DNA of 64,000 nt from Pseudomonas ekonensis (GTDB lineage Bacteria; Pseudomonadota; Gammaproteobacteria; Pseudomonadales; Pseudomonadaceae): the NCBI RefSeq assembly GCF_019145435.1, contig NZ_JAHSTS010000001.1:1-64000 (forward strand). Direction: 5' to 3'. Under the pieces are notes generated by a model that saw only the letters and a list, made by a program, of their open reading frames with translations, was not told the DNA's origin and made no database searches. Of this stretch, positions 34,602 through 45,803 are shown one piece after another (within the stretch, counting starts at the first letter, position 1; each line of letters opens with the position of its first letter). The position numbers and the translations under genes are program-made.

Positions 34602-36056
34602 ATGAGCCAGAGCAAGACGCTTACGACCGCCAGTGGCGCACCTGTCGCCGACAACCAGAACTCTCGCTCCGCCGGGCCGCGGGGCCCATTGCTGTTGGAT
34701 GACTTTCACCTGATCGAGAAGCTCGCCCACTTCAACCGCGAAAACATTCCGGAGCGTCGTGTGCATGCCAAAGGCTCGGGGGCTTACGGCACCTTCACGG
34801 TCACGCGCGACATCACTCAGTACACCCGGGCCAGTCTGTTCTCGGCGGTCGGCAAACAAACCCCGACGTTCCTGCGCTTCTCCACTGTGGGCGGTGAACG
34901 CGGCTCGGCAGACACTGAGCGGGATCCACGTGGCTTCGCGCTGAAGTTCTACACAGAGGAAGGCAATTGGGACATCGTCGGCAACAACACGCCAGTGTTC
35001 TTCATTCGTGACCCGCTGAAGTTCCCGGACTTCATCCACACCCAGAAACGCCTGTCGCAGAGCAACCTGAAAAGTGCACAGGCCATGTGGGATTTCTGGT
35101 CGCATTCCCCCGAGGCGCTGCACCAGGTCACGATCCTGTTTTCCGACCGCGGCATTCCCGACGGATACCGCCACATGCACGGCTTCGGCAGCCACACCTA
35201 CAGCCTGATCAACGCCAACGGCGAACGTCATTGGGTGAAGTGGCACTACAAGACCCTGCAAGGCATCAAGAACCTGGCACCGGCGGACGCGGCCCGTTTG
35301 GCCGGCACCGATCCTGATTACGCCCAGCGTGATCTGTTTGAAGCCATCGAGCGCGGTGACTTCCCGAAATGGCGCGTGTGCATTCAGATCATGACCGAGG
35401 CCCAGGCCGCCGCGCATTACGAGAATCCGTTCGACGTGACCAAGACCTGGTCGCAGAAGGAGTTTCCGTTGATCGAAGTGGGCGAGCTCGAGCTCAACCG
35501 CAACCCGCTGAACTACTTTGCCGAGGTCGAGCAAGCGGCGTTCGGTCCAAGCAACATGGTGCCCGGCGTCGGCCTGTCGCCGGACCGCATGCTGCAAGGC
35601 CGCGTGTTCGCCTACGCCGATGCGCACCGTTACCGTGTCGGCACCAATCACCAGCAACTGCCGGTGAATGCACCGCGCAGCCCGGTGAACACCTATCAGC
35701 GCGACGGCTCCATGGCCTTCGGCAGCAACGGCGGGGCTGCGCCCAACTACGAGCCTAACAGCTACGTGGAGTCGCCGAAGCAGGCACCGCATTACGCGGA
35801 GCCGCCATTGGCCCTCAGCGGGGCTGCGGACCGCTACGATCACCGTGAAGACACCGACTACTACAGCCACGCCGGTGCGCTGTTCCGGCTGATGAGCGAC
35901 GAGCAGAAGGCGTTGCTGACGAGCAACATTGCCGGTGCGATGGCCGGTGTGTCGAGCGATGTCGTCGACCGCCAGCTGCAGCATTTCTTCAAGGCCGACC
36001 CGGCGTATGGAGAAGCAATCGCAAAGCTGCTCAACGTACAGCTGAGCGAAGTCTAA
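34602..36056 (+). CDS. katA: Monofunctional haem catalase KatA
   Basis: Catalase converts hydrogen peroxide to water and oxygen. The 484-aa small-subunit protein has catalytic His55 in [10 protein letters not shown], the distal Asn in [13 protein letters not shown], and the proximal haem Tyr in [14 protein letters not shown]. No signal peptide is evident. AGAGGAAGAAG precedes the ATG. The same gene precedes ferritin and uvrA in P. aeruginosa (katA), where it is the main housekeeping catalase. The AT-rich 190-nt upstream region probably carries its control sites, but no clear OxyR motif was identified. Confidence 0.95.
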   Translation: MSQSKTLTTASGAPVADNQNSRSAGPRGPLLLDDFHLIEKLAHFNRENIPERRVHAKGSGAYGTFTVTRDITQYTRASLFSAVGKQTPTFLRFSTVGGERGSADTERDPRGFALKFYTEEGNWDIVGNNTPVFFIRDPLKFPDFIHTQKRLSQSNLKSAQAMWDFWSHSPEALHQVTILFSDRGIPDGYRHMHGFGSHTYSLINANGERHWVKWHYKTLQGIKNLAPADAARLAGTDPDYAQRDLFEAIERGDFPKWRVCIQIMTEAQAAAHYENPFDVTKTWSQKEFPLIEVGELELNRNPLNYFAEVEQAAFGPSNMVPGVGLSPDRMLQGRVFAYADAHRYRVGTNHQQLPVNAPRSPVNTYQRDGSMAFGSNGGAAPNYEPNSYVESPKQAPHYAEPPLALSGAADRYDHREDTDYYSHAGALFRLMSDEQKALLTSNIAGAMAGVSSDVVDRQLQHFFKADPAYGEAIAKLLNVQLSEV

Positions 36057-36067
36057 ACGAGAAGCAG

Positions 36068-36094
36068 AACCGCCCTCATTAGGGCGGTTTTTGC
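36068..36094 (+). terminator. Rho-independent terminator after katA
   Basis: AACCGCCCT (36069-36077) pairs with AGGGCGGTT (36081-36089) over a CATT loop, followed by TTTTG. It separates katA from the ferritin gene. Confidence 0.92.
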
Positions 36095-36205
36095 GTTATT
36101 TAGGCTGGTTTTCTAAGAATATCTTCGCTTTTATTGCGCGAAACGGGTGACCTTCCAGTCAGGTTGGTTCAAACTACAGACTTTCAGGAAGGGAGATGTA
36201 GGGCG

Positions 36206-36670
36206 ATGCAAGGCCACCCAGACGTTATCGATTACCTCAACACGCTGCTGACCGGCGAACTGGCCGCGCGTGACCAATATTTCGTTCACTCGCGGATGTA
36301 TGAGGACTGGGGATTCACCAAGCTCTACGAACGGATCAACCACGAGATGGAAGAAGAGGCCGGTCACGCAGACGCGCTGATGCGCCGGATCCTGATGCTC
36401 GAAGGCACGCCGCGCATGCGCCCGGATGACCTGGATGTCGGCACGACGGTGCCGGAAATGCTCGAGGCGGATCTGCGCCTGGAGTACAAGGTTCGCGCTG
36501 CGCTGTGCAAAGGCATCGAGCTCTGCGAGCAGCACAAGGACTACGTCAGCCGCGAGATCCTGCGGGTTCAGCTCAACGATACCGAGGAAGACCACACCTA
36601 TTGGCTGGAAAAGCAGTTGGGCCTGATCAAGCTGATCGGTCTCGAGAACTACCTGCAATCCCACGCTTGA
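36206..36670 (+). CDS. ftnA: Bacterial ferritin FtnA (formerly called bacterioferritin BfrA)
   Basis: A ferritin-fold 24-mer subunit that oxidises and stores iron. The 154-aa protein keeps the diiron ligands Glu18, Glu51, His54, Glu93, Glu127 and His130. The haem-ligand Met52 of true bacterioferritins is Ala here (EEEAGHAD instead of DEMKHAD). P. aeruginosa bfrA, in the same position after katA, is known to encode a haem-free ferritin, so FtnA is the better name. The start at 36206 ([12 protein letters not shown]) fits the family and follows GGGAGATGTAGGGCG; upstream in-frame codons do not resemble ferritin. Confidence 0.93.
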   Translation: MQGHPDVIDYLNTLLTGELAARDQYFVHSRMYEDWGFTKLYERINHEMEEEAGHADALMRRILMLEGTPRMRPDDLDVGTTVPEMLEADLRLEYKVRAALCKGIELCEQHKDYVSREILRVQLNDTEEDHTYWLEKQLGLIKLIGLENYLQSHA

Positions 36671-36688
36671 GGGTTGCGATGTAAAAGA

Positions 36689-36721
36689 GCCCCGGTCACT
36701 TCACGGTGACCGGGGCTTTTT
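36689..36721. terminator. Bidirectional terminator between ftnA and uvrA
   Basis: GCCCCGGTCAC (36689-36699) pairs perfectly with GTGACCGGGGC (36706-36716), with AAAA before and TTTTT after. The two flanking genes converge on it. Confidence 0.93.
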
Positions 36722-36733
36722 CATGCCCGGGGA

Positions 36734-39568
<2,835 letters not shown>

Positions 39569-39759
39569 AGTGGCCTCGCTCGGCGGGCGTCGAAAACACA
39601 GGAGTATAAGGCTAAATACTGGATGGATGCACACTATCGGGCGAAGGGATTTTTCCCTTGCATGAAGAGAATTTCATCTGCACGCGTCATAGCGTCGCGA
39701 TATATCCCGTCAATCGGTGGGACTGGTAGAATCGCCGCCGGTTCACACGAGGTTTTTCC

Positions 39760-41157
39760 ATGCACGATCCCCACAGCGAACGCATGAGTGGCAGCGAGAC
39801 CCGCGCGGCGAGCGGTCTGGCCCTGGTGTTCGCCTTCCGTATGCTTGGCATGTTCATGGTGCTGCCGGTGCTGGCGACCTATGGCATGGACCTGGCGGGA
39901 GCGACCCCGGCCCTGATCGGGCTGGCGATCGGCGCTTACGGCCTGACCCAGGCGATTTTCCAGATCCCGTTCGGGATCATTTCCGACCGCATCGGCCGCC
40001 GGCCGGTGATCTACCTGGGCCTTGTGGTCTTCGCCCTCGGCAGCGTGCTGGCCGCCCAGGCCGATTCGATCTGGGGCGTGATCGCCGGGCGGATCCTGCA
40101 GGGCGCCGGTGCGATTTCCGCGGCGGTCATGGCGCTGCTCTCCGACCTGACCCGCGAACAGCACCGCACCAAGGCCATGGCCATGATCGGCATGACCATC
40201 GGCCTGTCGTTCGCCGTGGCCATGGTGGTCGGGCCGCTGCTGACCCGCGCGTTCGGCCTGTCCGGCCTGTTCCTGGCCACCGGCGCGATGGCGCTGGTCG
40301 GCATCGCGATCATCCTGTTCATGGTGCCGCGCTCCACCGGGCCGCTGAGCCACCGCGAGTCCGGCGTGGCCCGCCAGGCGCTGCTGCCGACGCTCAAGCA
40401 TCCGGACCTGCTGCGCCTGGACCTGGGCATCTTCGTGCTGCACGCGATGCTGATGTCGAGCTTCGTCGCCTTGCCCCTGGCCCTGGTGGAAAAGGCCGGG
40501 CTGCCCAAGGAACAGCACTGGTGGGTCTACCTCACCGCGCTGCTGATCTCGTTCTTCGCCATGATCCCGTTCATCATCTACGGCGAGAAGCGACGCAAAA
40601 TGAAACGAGTTTTGCTCGGCGCCGTGCTGACGCTGATGCTCACTGAGCTATTCTTCTGGCAGTTCGGCGACAGCCTGCGGGCGCTGGTGATCGGCACGGT
40701 GGTGTTCTTCACCGCGTTCAACCTGCTGGAGGCGTCCTTGCCGTCGCTGATCAGCAAGGTGTCGCCGGCGGGCGGGAAGGGCACGGCCATGGGCGTGTAC
40801 TCCACCAGCCAGTTCCTGGGTTCCGCCCTGGGCGGGATCCTCGGCGGCTGGCTGTTCCAGCATGGCGGTCTGTCGGTTGTCTTCCTCGGATGTGCCGGCC
40901 TCGCTGCACTTTGGCTGGCCTTTGCTGTTACCATGCGCGAACCACCCTACGTGACGAGCCTGCGCTTGCCGTTGTCGCCCGAGGCGATCCGCGAAGCGGG
41001 TCTGGTCGAGCGCCTCAAGGCCCTCGTAGGGGTAACAGATGCAGTGATCGTCGCCGACGAAGCGGCTGTCTACATCAAACTGGATAAAGAATTAGTGGAT
41101 CGCACCACCCTCGAACGCCTGGTGAACAACCCGGCCGAGGCGGCTTGCGAAGCCTAG
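39760..41157 (+). CDS. MFS transporter with C-terminal YAM domain (YajR-like)
   Basis: A 465-aa drug/proton-antiporter-type major facilitator. Twelve hydrophobic segments are visible from residue 18 to about 395. Motif A between TM2 and TM3 reads GIISDRIGRRPVIY. The last 60 or so residues (LPLSPEAIREAGLVERLKAL and VTDAVIVADEAAVYIKLD) form a small ferredoxin-like domain as in E. coli YajR. The substrate is unknown. The stop lies 9 nt before ssb, so they probably share a transcript; the same gene precedes ssb in P. aeruginosa. Confidence 0.9.
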   Translation: MHDPHSERMSGSETRAASGLALVFAFRMLGMFMVLPVLATYGMDLAGATPALIGLAIGAYGLTQAIFQIPFGIISDRIGRRPVIYLGLVVFALGSVLAAQADSIWGVIAGRILQGAGAISAAVMALLSDLTREQHRTKAMAMIGMTIGLSFAVAMVVGPLLTRAFGLSGLFLATGAMALVGIAIILFMVPRSTGPLSHRESGVARQALLPTLKHPDLLRLDLGIFVLHAMLMSSFVALPLALVEKAGLPKEQHWWVYLTALLISFFAMIPFIIYGEKRRKMKRVLLGAVLTLMLTELFFWQFGDSLRALVIGTVVFFTAFNLLEASLPSLISKVSPAGGKGTAMGVYSTSQFLGSALGGILGGWLFQHGGLSVVFLGCAGLAALWLAFAVTMREPPYVTSLRLPLSPEAIREAGLVERLKALVGVTDAVIVADEAAVYIKLDKELVDRTTLERLVNNPAEAACEA

Positions 41158-41166
41158 GAGAACGTT

Positions 41167-41691
41167 ATGGCCCGTGGGGTTAACAAAGTCATCTTGGTCG
41201 GCACTTGCGGCCAGGATCCCGAAGTACGCTACCTGCCCAACGGTAATGCCGTGACCAACCTGAGTCTGGCGACCAGCGAGCAGTGGACCGACAAGCAGAC
41301 CGGCCAGAAGGTCGAGCGCACCGAGTGGCACCGCGTGTCGATGTTCGGCAAGGTCGCCGAGATCGCCGGCGAGTACCTGCGCAAAGGTTCGCAGGTCTAC
41401 ATCGAAGGCAAGCTGCAGACCCGCGAGTGGGAAAAGGACGGCATCAAGCGCTACACCACCGAAATCATCGTCGACATGCAGGGCACCATGCAGCTGCTGG
41501 GCGGCCGTCCGCAACAGGGCGACCAGAACAACTACCAGCAGGGCGGCGGCAACAACTACCAGCAGTCGGCCCCGCGCCAGCAGGCTCCGCGTCCGCAGCA
41601 GTCGGCTCCGCAGCAGCGTCCGGCGCCGCAGCAGGCCGCACCGCAGCCGGCTCCGGACTTCGACAGCTTCGATGACGACATTCCGTTCTGA
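41167..41691 (+). CDS. ssb: Single-stranded DNA-binding protein
   Basis: SSB coats single-stranded DNA and recruits repair and replication partners through its acidic tip. The 174-aa protein has an OB fold ([35 protein letters not shown]), a Gln/Pro-rich linker (about 115-160) and the partner-binding tip [22 protein letters not shown] precedes the start. Confidence 0.97.
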   Translation: MARGVNKVILVGTCGQDPEVRYLPNGNAVTNLSLATSEQWTDKQTGQKVERTEWHRVSMFGKVAEIAGEYLRKGSQVYIEGKLQTREWEKDGIKRYTTEIIVDMQGTMQLLGGRPQQGDQNNYQQGGGNNYQQSAPRQQAPRPQQSAPQQRPAPQQAAPQPAPDFDSFDDDIPF

Positions 41692-41716
41692 TTCGTTGCT
41701 GCACCTGCGCTGAATG

Positions 41717-41753
41717 AAAAAAGGCCCGTCGTTGAACACGACGGGCCTTTTTC
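41717..41753 (+). terminator. Rho-independent terminator after ssb
   Basis: AAGGCCCGTCGT (41721-41732) pairs with ACGACGGGCCTT (41738-41749) over TGAAC, with an A run before and a T run after. Confidence 0.94.
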
Positions 41754-41778
41754 GTTGGTGGCAGGCGGTGCCTTGGCC

Positions 41779-41810
41779 GACGCCATCGCCAGCCCGCTGG
41801 CGATGGCGTC
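41779..41810. repeat. Perfect 15-bp inverted repeat between ssb and yjfC
   Basis: GACGCCATCGCCAGC (41779-41793) is mirrored exactly by GCTGGCGATGGCGTC (41796-41810) with only CC between. There is no T run. The core ATCGCCAGC resembles a P. fluorescens REP-type palindrome family; a transcript-end role for the two convergent operons is also possible. Confidence 0.6.
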
Positions 41811-41837
41811 AGTGAGAGCACCACATGGCAGGATCGC

Positions 41838-42995
41838 TCAGTCAAGGATCAGGTGCGGCAGGAACCGGCTCGAGTCCTTGGTGATCAGGCTGTTGTCTTC
41901 CCGTACGCCGATCCCCGCCGCCTGGTCGCCGATCACCCAGGAACCGATCAGCGTGTAGCTGTCGCCGAACTTCGGCAAAGGCGCGAATTCCTGCAGGATG
42001 AACGGCGCATCGGTGTAGGGCCCGTCCTCTTTGACGGTCAGGCCTTCTGCGGTCTGCAGCTCGATGTTGGCGCCTTCCCGGGAGAAGTACGGCTTGCGAA
42101 CCCAGCCTTTGGGCACCGCAGCGCTCGGGTTCGGGTCGAGGTGGGCAGCCAGCAGGTTCGGATGGCCCTTGTGCATTTCCCACAACAGCGGCAGCACGCC
42201 CTTGTTGGAGAGGATGGCCTTCCACGCGGGCTCGAAGAACTGCGTGTCGCACTGGGCGATCGCCGCGCCGAACGGTTCGTGGAAGATGAACTCCCAGGCG
42301 TGCAACTTGAACAGGTGGGGGATCCAGCGCTCCTCCAGGTCGACGAAGCGGCCGTCGGCGCTCAGGCCGATGTCTTCGATGTCGATGTGGCGCGATTCGA
42401 TGCCGGCCTTTTCCGCGATCAGGCGCAGGTAGTCCGTGGTGCCCTTGTCCTCGACGGAACCTTTCATGGAGGCGAAATAGAACGGCCGCTTCAGCTGCAG
42501 ATGGACGAAAGCCTCGTGCAGGCGGGTGTCGATGCTGTTGAACTGGTCGGCGTGCGCCGGCAGCGTCCCGCGCGCGATGCCCTGTTCCAGCCAGCCCCAC
42601 TGGAACGCCGCCGCCTCGTAGAGGCTGGTGGGGGTATCGTAGTTGAGCTCCAGCAGCTTCGCCGGGCCGTTGCCGCTGTAGGAGAAGTCCATGCGCCCGT
42701 ACAGATGCGGATGACCCTCCAGCCAGGACGTGCGGATCATGTCGTAGTACGGCGCGGGAATGCTCAGGCGGTCCAGCAGCTCTTCGCTGTGCACCACCCG
42801 GTCCACCAGGTCCATGCACATCTCGTGCAGTTCGGCGGTCGGGTCCTCAAGGTCGTTTTCGATCTGCGCCAGGGTGAAGCGGTAGTACGCGCTTTCGTCC
42901 CAGTAAGGTTCGTCGTCGATGGTGTGGAACAGAAAGCCGAGGCTTTCGGCCGTCTGTTTCCAGTCGGGGCGCTCGGCGCACAGGATCTTTTCCAT
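41838..42995 (-). CDS. yjfC: Glutathionylspermidine synthase-like ATP-grasp ligase (YjfC/YgiC family)
   Basis: A 385-aa ligase-only homologue of the GspS synthetase domain; there is no N-terminal amidase domain. ATP-grasp features include the N-proximal LLELNYDTPTSLYE, KPYFSREGANI near residue 310, and the C-terminal QEFAPLPKF plus GSWVIGDQAAGIGVRED. By family it should join a carboxylate to an amine using ATP; its substrates are unknown (E. coli YgiC and YjfC lack glutathionylspermidine synthase activity as far as is known). It is the last gene of a yjfI-J-K-L-M-C operon, starting 2 nt after yjfM. Confidence 0.88.
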   Translation of the reverse strand: MEKILCAERPDWKQTAESLGFLFHTIDDEPYWDESAYYRFTLAQIENDLEDPTAELHEMCMDLVDRVVHSEELLDRLSIPAPYYDMIRTSWLEGHPHLYGRMDFSYSGNGPAKLLELNYDTPTSLYEAAAFQWGWLEQGIARGTLPAHADQFNSIDTRLHEAFVHLQLKRPFYFASMKGSVEDKGTTDYLRLIAEKAGIESRHIDIEDIGLSADGRFVDLEERWIPHLFKLHAWEFIFHEPFGAAIAQCDTQFFEPAWKAILSNKGVLPLLWEMHKGHPNLLAAHLDPNPSAAVPKGWVRKPYFSREGANIELQTAEGLTVKEDGPYTDAPFILQEFAPLPKFGDSYTLIGSWVIGDQAAGIGVREDNSLITKDSSRFLPHLILD

Positions 42996-42997
42996 GG

Positions 42998-43687
42998 TCA
43001 GCTGCTCGAGCGACCCCAGCCGCCCCAGCCGCTGCGGGCGCTGGACTGGCTGCCGAAACCGCCGCGGGAGGTGGCCGAGGCCACGTTGACCGGTTTGCGG
43101 TAGTCGCTGTCGTAGTCCTGCCGGCTTCTGGCCGGCGCCGACTCGATCCGCCGGTTCAGCGTCGAGGTGTCATAGGTCTGGCGCGTGTTGCGTTCGCGGT
43201 AGACCGGCGGCGGGCTGTAGGTCGAACGGCTGTTGCTCAGGGCGTTGCCGATCAGCAGGCCGGTGAGGAAACCGTTGCCCGAACCGCCGGACGAGTGGGT
43301 GGTATGGGTCGTTTGGGCGGCCTGGGCTTCGCCGGCCGGCATCGGCGCATCGGCGATCGCATCCAGGTCCTGCACCGCTTCGCCGTTGCGCGGCACCTTG
43401 AAGCCCCCCAGCTTCGGCACGAACCGGCCGGCGGAATTCTTCTGGCACCAGTCGGCGGCAAAGTCTGCGTCGCAGGCGGCCTTGTCGTCGTAGGCCGGGG
43501 CGATGCGCCGGTGTTCGGCCAGGGCCGCGACGTACGCGTCCGAGCAGATGTCCGCCGCCACGTCGGCATCCACGCACTGTTCCACGCTCTGGAAGCTGCG
43601 CGGTTGCTCCACCGCGCCAGCCTGGCCGGAGATGGCCAGCGCCACCGAGGCGGCCAGGGACATCTGAACGTACTTGCTTCGTTTCAT
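42998..43687 (-). CDS. yjfM: DUF1190 family exported protein (YjfM-like)
   Basis: A 229-aa protein of unknown function. It begins with a Sec signal peptide (KRSKYVQMSLAASVALAISG, cleavage probably after GQAGA); no lipobox Cys is present. The mature part has paired cysteines (VEQCVDADVAADIC, AACDADFAADWC) typical of DUF1190. The last 50 residues are Ser/Arg/Gly-rich low-complexity sequence ending GWGGWGRSSS. The start at 43687 is chosen because the signal peptide begins there; the same frame stays open upstream into yjfK territory by chance. Confidence 0.85.
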   Translation of the reverse strand: MKRSKYVQMSLAASVALAISGQAGAVEQPRSFQSVEQCVDADVAADICSDAYVAALAEHRRIAPAYDDKAACDADFAADWCQKNSAGRFVPKLGGFKVPRNGEAVQDLDAIADAPMPAGEAQAAQTTHTTHSSGGSGNGFLTGLLIGNALSNSRSTYSPPPVYRERNTRQTYDTSTLNRRIESAPARSRQDYDSDYRKPVNVASATSRGGFGSQSSARSGWGGWGRSSS

Positions 43688-43704
43688 CACAGGCTCCCTG
43701 CCGG

Positions 43705-44130
43705 TCAGTTGGACGGTGTCATGCACGCAGCGTTGAGCATGCCCACGCTGATCGCCACGGCAGCGACGTAGATGCCGGAGGCGATTTCGCCGTTGGCGAT
43801 GCGCTGGGACGTGCCCTTGAGCACCAGGCCGGTGGCCAGGAACGCCAGCAACTGAACCGCAGCGGCGATCACCGCCCAGAGGACGAAGTCGAGGAGGTTG
43901 ATCGAGTAGGCGATGACGTTGCTCGCCGGGATGGCGAAACCGATGATCGCGCCGGACAGGGCGATGGCCGCGGCGCTGTTGCCGCTGCGGATCAGCTCGA
44001 ATTCCTTGTGGGGGGTGATGCGGGTGTAGACGAACTGAAACAGCATGAACAGCAGCACGGCACCGATCAGGTAGACGACGAATCCGACCAGTGCGGTCTT
44101 GTTCAGGGAAACGGACAGCGCTTCCAGCAT
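43705..44130 (-). CDS. yjfL: DUF350 inner-membrane protein (YjfL-like)
   Basis: A 141-aa protein with four hydrophobic segments, arranged as two similar halves typical of DUF350 (KTALVGFVVYLIGAVLLFML; AAAIALSGAIIGFAIPASNV; LLDFVLWAVIAAAVQLLAFL; EIASGIYVAAVAISVGML). The function is unknown. It lies between the DUF2491 and DUF1190 genes with short gaps, so it is part of the yjf operon. Confidence 0.86.
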   Translation of the reverse strand: MLEALSVSLNKTALVGFVVYLIGAVLLFMLFQFVYTRITPHKEFELIRSGNSAAAIALSGAIIGFAIPASNVIAYSINLLDFVLWAVIAAAVQLLAFLATGLVLKGTSQRIANGEIASGIYVAAVAISVGMLNAACMTPSN

Positions 44131-44145
44131 GGCAAACTTCCTTTT

Positions 44146-44796
44146 TTAAACAGTGCTCAGGTCGGTGGTGTACAGCGAGATGCCCAGCGAGGTGCTCAGG
44201 CTGACGGTGCCTTCTTCGTCCTGTTCGACGGAGAACAGCAGCAGTTCGCGACGCTCGGTCAGGCCGGTTTCCCGGGCGTAGAGCATCGAGTGGTGTTCGA
44301 TGGTGTAGGTCTCGTCCGGGTTGGCGACGTGTTCGGTCAGCGGCACCAGTTCGGTCTGGCCGCGTTCGGTGCCCCACTCACGGCTGAACGACACGCCGTT
44401 GAGGGAGTAGGTCGGCAGGCCGACGGGGCTTTGGGCGCCGGCCAGGCGCTGCAGTTCCGCGTCGCTGTTGACGGTCACGTAGTCGACGTAGTTGAACAGC
44501 GTCACCGATTCGATCTGGTCGTCGCCGGTCACGTGGACCTGCAGCCAGAAATCTTCGTTGTCCAGGTAATAGCGGTGCAGCTTGTTCGACTGGCCGAGGT
44601 CGATCCAGCCGGCGCTCCAGATCGCCTGGGCGTCGGGCACCCGCACCGACGAGCTGCCGTCGAGCAGAAGCCCCAGGGTCGAGTCGAAACGGATTGCCTT
44701 GCCCTGCGCCAGGCCGAGCGGGCCGTCTGACGGTCCGGACGTTTGCGGTGCCGTCTGCCGGTTGCTGGTGCCCAGCAAGTCTTTGAACCATCCCAT
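44146..44796 (-). CDS. yjfK: DUF2491 family protein (YjfK-like)
   Basis: A 216-aa soluble protein (MGWFKDLLGTSNR, then GLAQGKAIRFDSTLGLLLDG) with the DUF2491 pattern of E. coli YjfK. No signal or membrane segment is seen. The function is unknown; its position between the PspA-like and DUF350 genes suggests a role at the membrane face. A REPIN lies in the 291-nt gap between it and yjfJ. Confidence 0.85.
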   Translation of the reverse strand: MGWFKDLLGTSNRQTAPQTSGPSDGPLGLAQGKAIRFDSTLGLLLDGSSSVRVPDAQAIWSAGWIDLGQSNKLHRYYLDNEDFWLQVHVTGDDQIESVTLFNYVDYVTVNSDAELQRLAGAQSPVGLPTYSLNGVSFSREWGTERGQTELVPLTEHVANPDETYTIEHHSMLYARETGLTERRELLLFSVEQDEEGTVSLSTSLGISLYTTDLSTV

Positions 44797-44929
44797 GGGT
44801 ACTGTCCTTGAGGCGGGTGGAGGTGATCGTCAGCGAAAAGCGCGGCTAGTGTACCGGGCTGCGGGCTGAACGAGCAGAGGGATTTGCCGATGCCGGAGCG
44901 ACTGCCTCGTCCTGCGGTGCCCTGGCAGA

Positions 44930-45027
44930 CGCCTTCGCGGGCAAGCCCGCTCCCACAGAGGGGGCGGTGAATGCCGAGTCTGCGGTCACCGCCCTGCAAT
45001 GTGGGAGCGGGCTTGCCCGCGAAGGCG
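44930..45027. repeat. REPIN: inverted pair of Pseudomonas REP sequences
   Basis: Two 28-nt arms, 44930-44957 and 45000-45027, are exact reverse complements and 42 nt apart. Each contains the palindrome GCGGGCTTGCCCGC (written GCGGGCAAGCCCGC in the left arm) plus a GAAGGCG / TGTGGGA flank. A decayed third copy (CCGCCCGCTCCCGCAGATGT) lies at about 45057-45076. It fills most of the 291-nt gap between yjfK and yjfJ. Confidence 0.93.
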
Positions 45028-45087
45028 GGGTGTCAGGCGACAGTGGTTTCAACTGACCGCCCGCTCCCGCAGATGTTGTTGCAGGGA

Positions 45088-45786
45088 TTACTGGGCCGAC
45101 TTCTGCTTCAGGCGCTCAAGGATCGCGTTGGCGCTGCCTTCGTTCGGCGTGATGCCGGCTTCGCGCAGCTTGCGGTCCAGGTCGTTGCCGGTCGAGGCAT
45201 CGGCCAGTTCGTCCGCAGCGCTGAGCTCGGCGGCACGCTGTTGCTGCTTGGCTTGCAGACGGTTCAGCGTACCGACGGCGGTCTCTAGCTTGCCGTTGGC
45301 GCCGCCGCTGGCGATGGAGGCGCTGACCTGGGCCTTCTGCACGCTTTCGCGGGCCTTGGCCATGTCCACTTGCTGGCGCAGGCTCTTGATCCGCGCTTCG
45401 GCCTTGTTGATGTCCTTGCGCATGTTCTCGGCGTAGGTGCCGAATTCGTCGCTTTGTTTCTTCTCGGCGTCGAGGTCGTTGGTCAGGGTCGAGATCGCTT
45501 CGGCCACTTCCAGCGCCAGGTCTTCGCGGCCGGCGTTCAGGGCCGACACGGCCTTGGCTTCCAGGTCCTTGATCTTGGCGTCGTACTCGCTCACGCGGTC
45601 GGCGGACAGCTTGTGCTTGGCCATGATGGTGACCAGCTCGCGGCGGGCGTTGGACAGGGCGCTGTCGGCATCGCGGATTTCCTGGTCGAGGATGCGCAGG
45701 GCCTGTTGGTCGACGATCGCTTCGCCGACTTCGTTGGCGCCGCCGCGCAGTGCGGTGAACAACTTGCTCCAGATGGACTGAGTCAT
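45088..45786 (-). CDS. yjfJ: PspA/IM30 family protein (YjfJ-like)
   Basis: A 232-aa, almost wholly alpha-helical protein of the PspA/IM30/ESCRT-III superfamily, which assembles on damaged membranes. The N-terminus (IWSKLFTALRGGANEVGEAI, DQQALRILDQEIRDAD) matches the amphipathic start and first hairpin; long coiled coil runs from about residue 30 to 150. The C-terminal part (LADASTGNDLDRKLREAGI) is atypical of classical PspA. The start at 45786 lies 17 nt after yjfI. Confidence 0.9.
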   Translation of the reverse strand: MTQSIWSKLFTALRGGANEVGEAIVDQQALRILDQEIRDADSALSNARRELVTIMAKHKLSADRVSEYDAKIKDLEAKAVSALNAGREDLALEVAEAISTLTNDLDAEKKQSDEFGTYAENMRKDINKAEARIKSLRQQVDMAKARESVQKAQVSASIASGGANGKLETAVGTLNRLQAKQQQRAAELSAADELADASTGNDLDRKLREAGITPNEGSANAILERLKQKSAQ

Positions 45787-45803
45787 TGGATTTTCCCTGT
45801 TGG

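Noticed and set aside
39600..39660. A LexA-like element upstream of uvrA (CTGGATGGATGCACAC)
   Set aside because: It has CTG but ends CAC instead of CAG and lacks the AT-rich centre; too weak to call.
43688..44377. A 230-codon upstream extension of the yjfM frame
   Set aside because: It overlaps yjfL and part of yjfK, is Arg/Gly-rich, and the signal peptide of YjfM starts at 43687.
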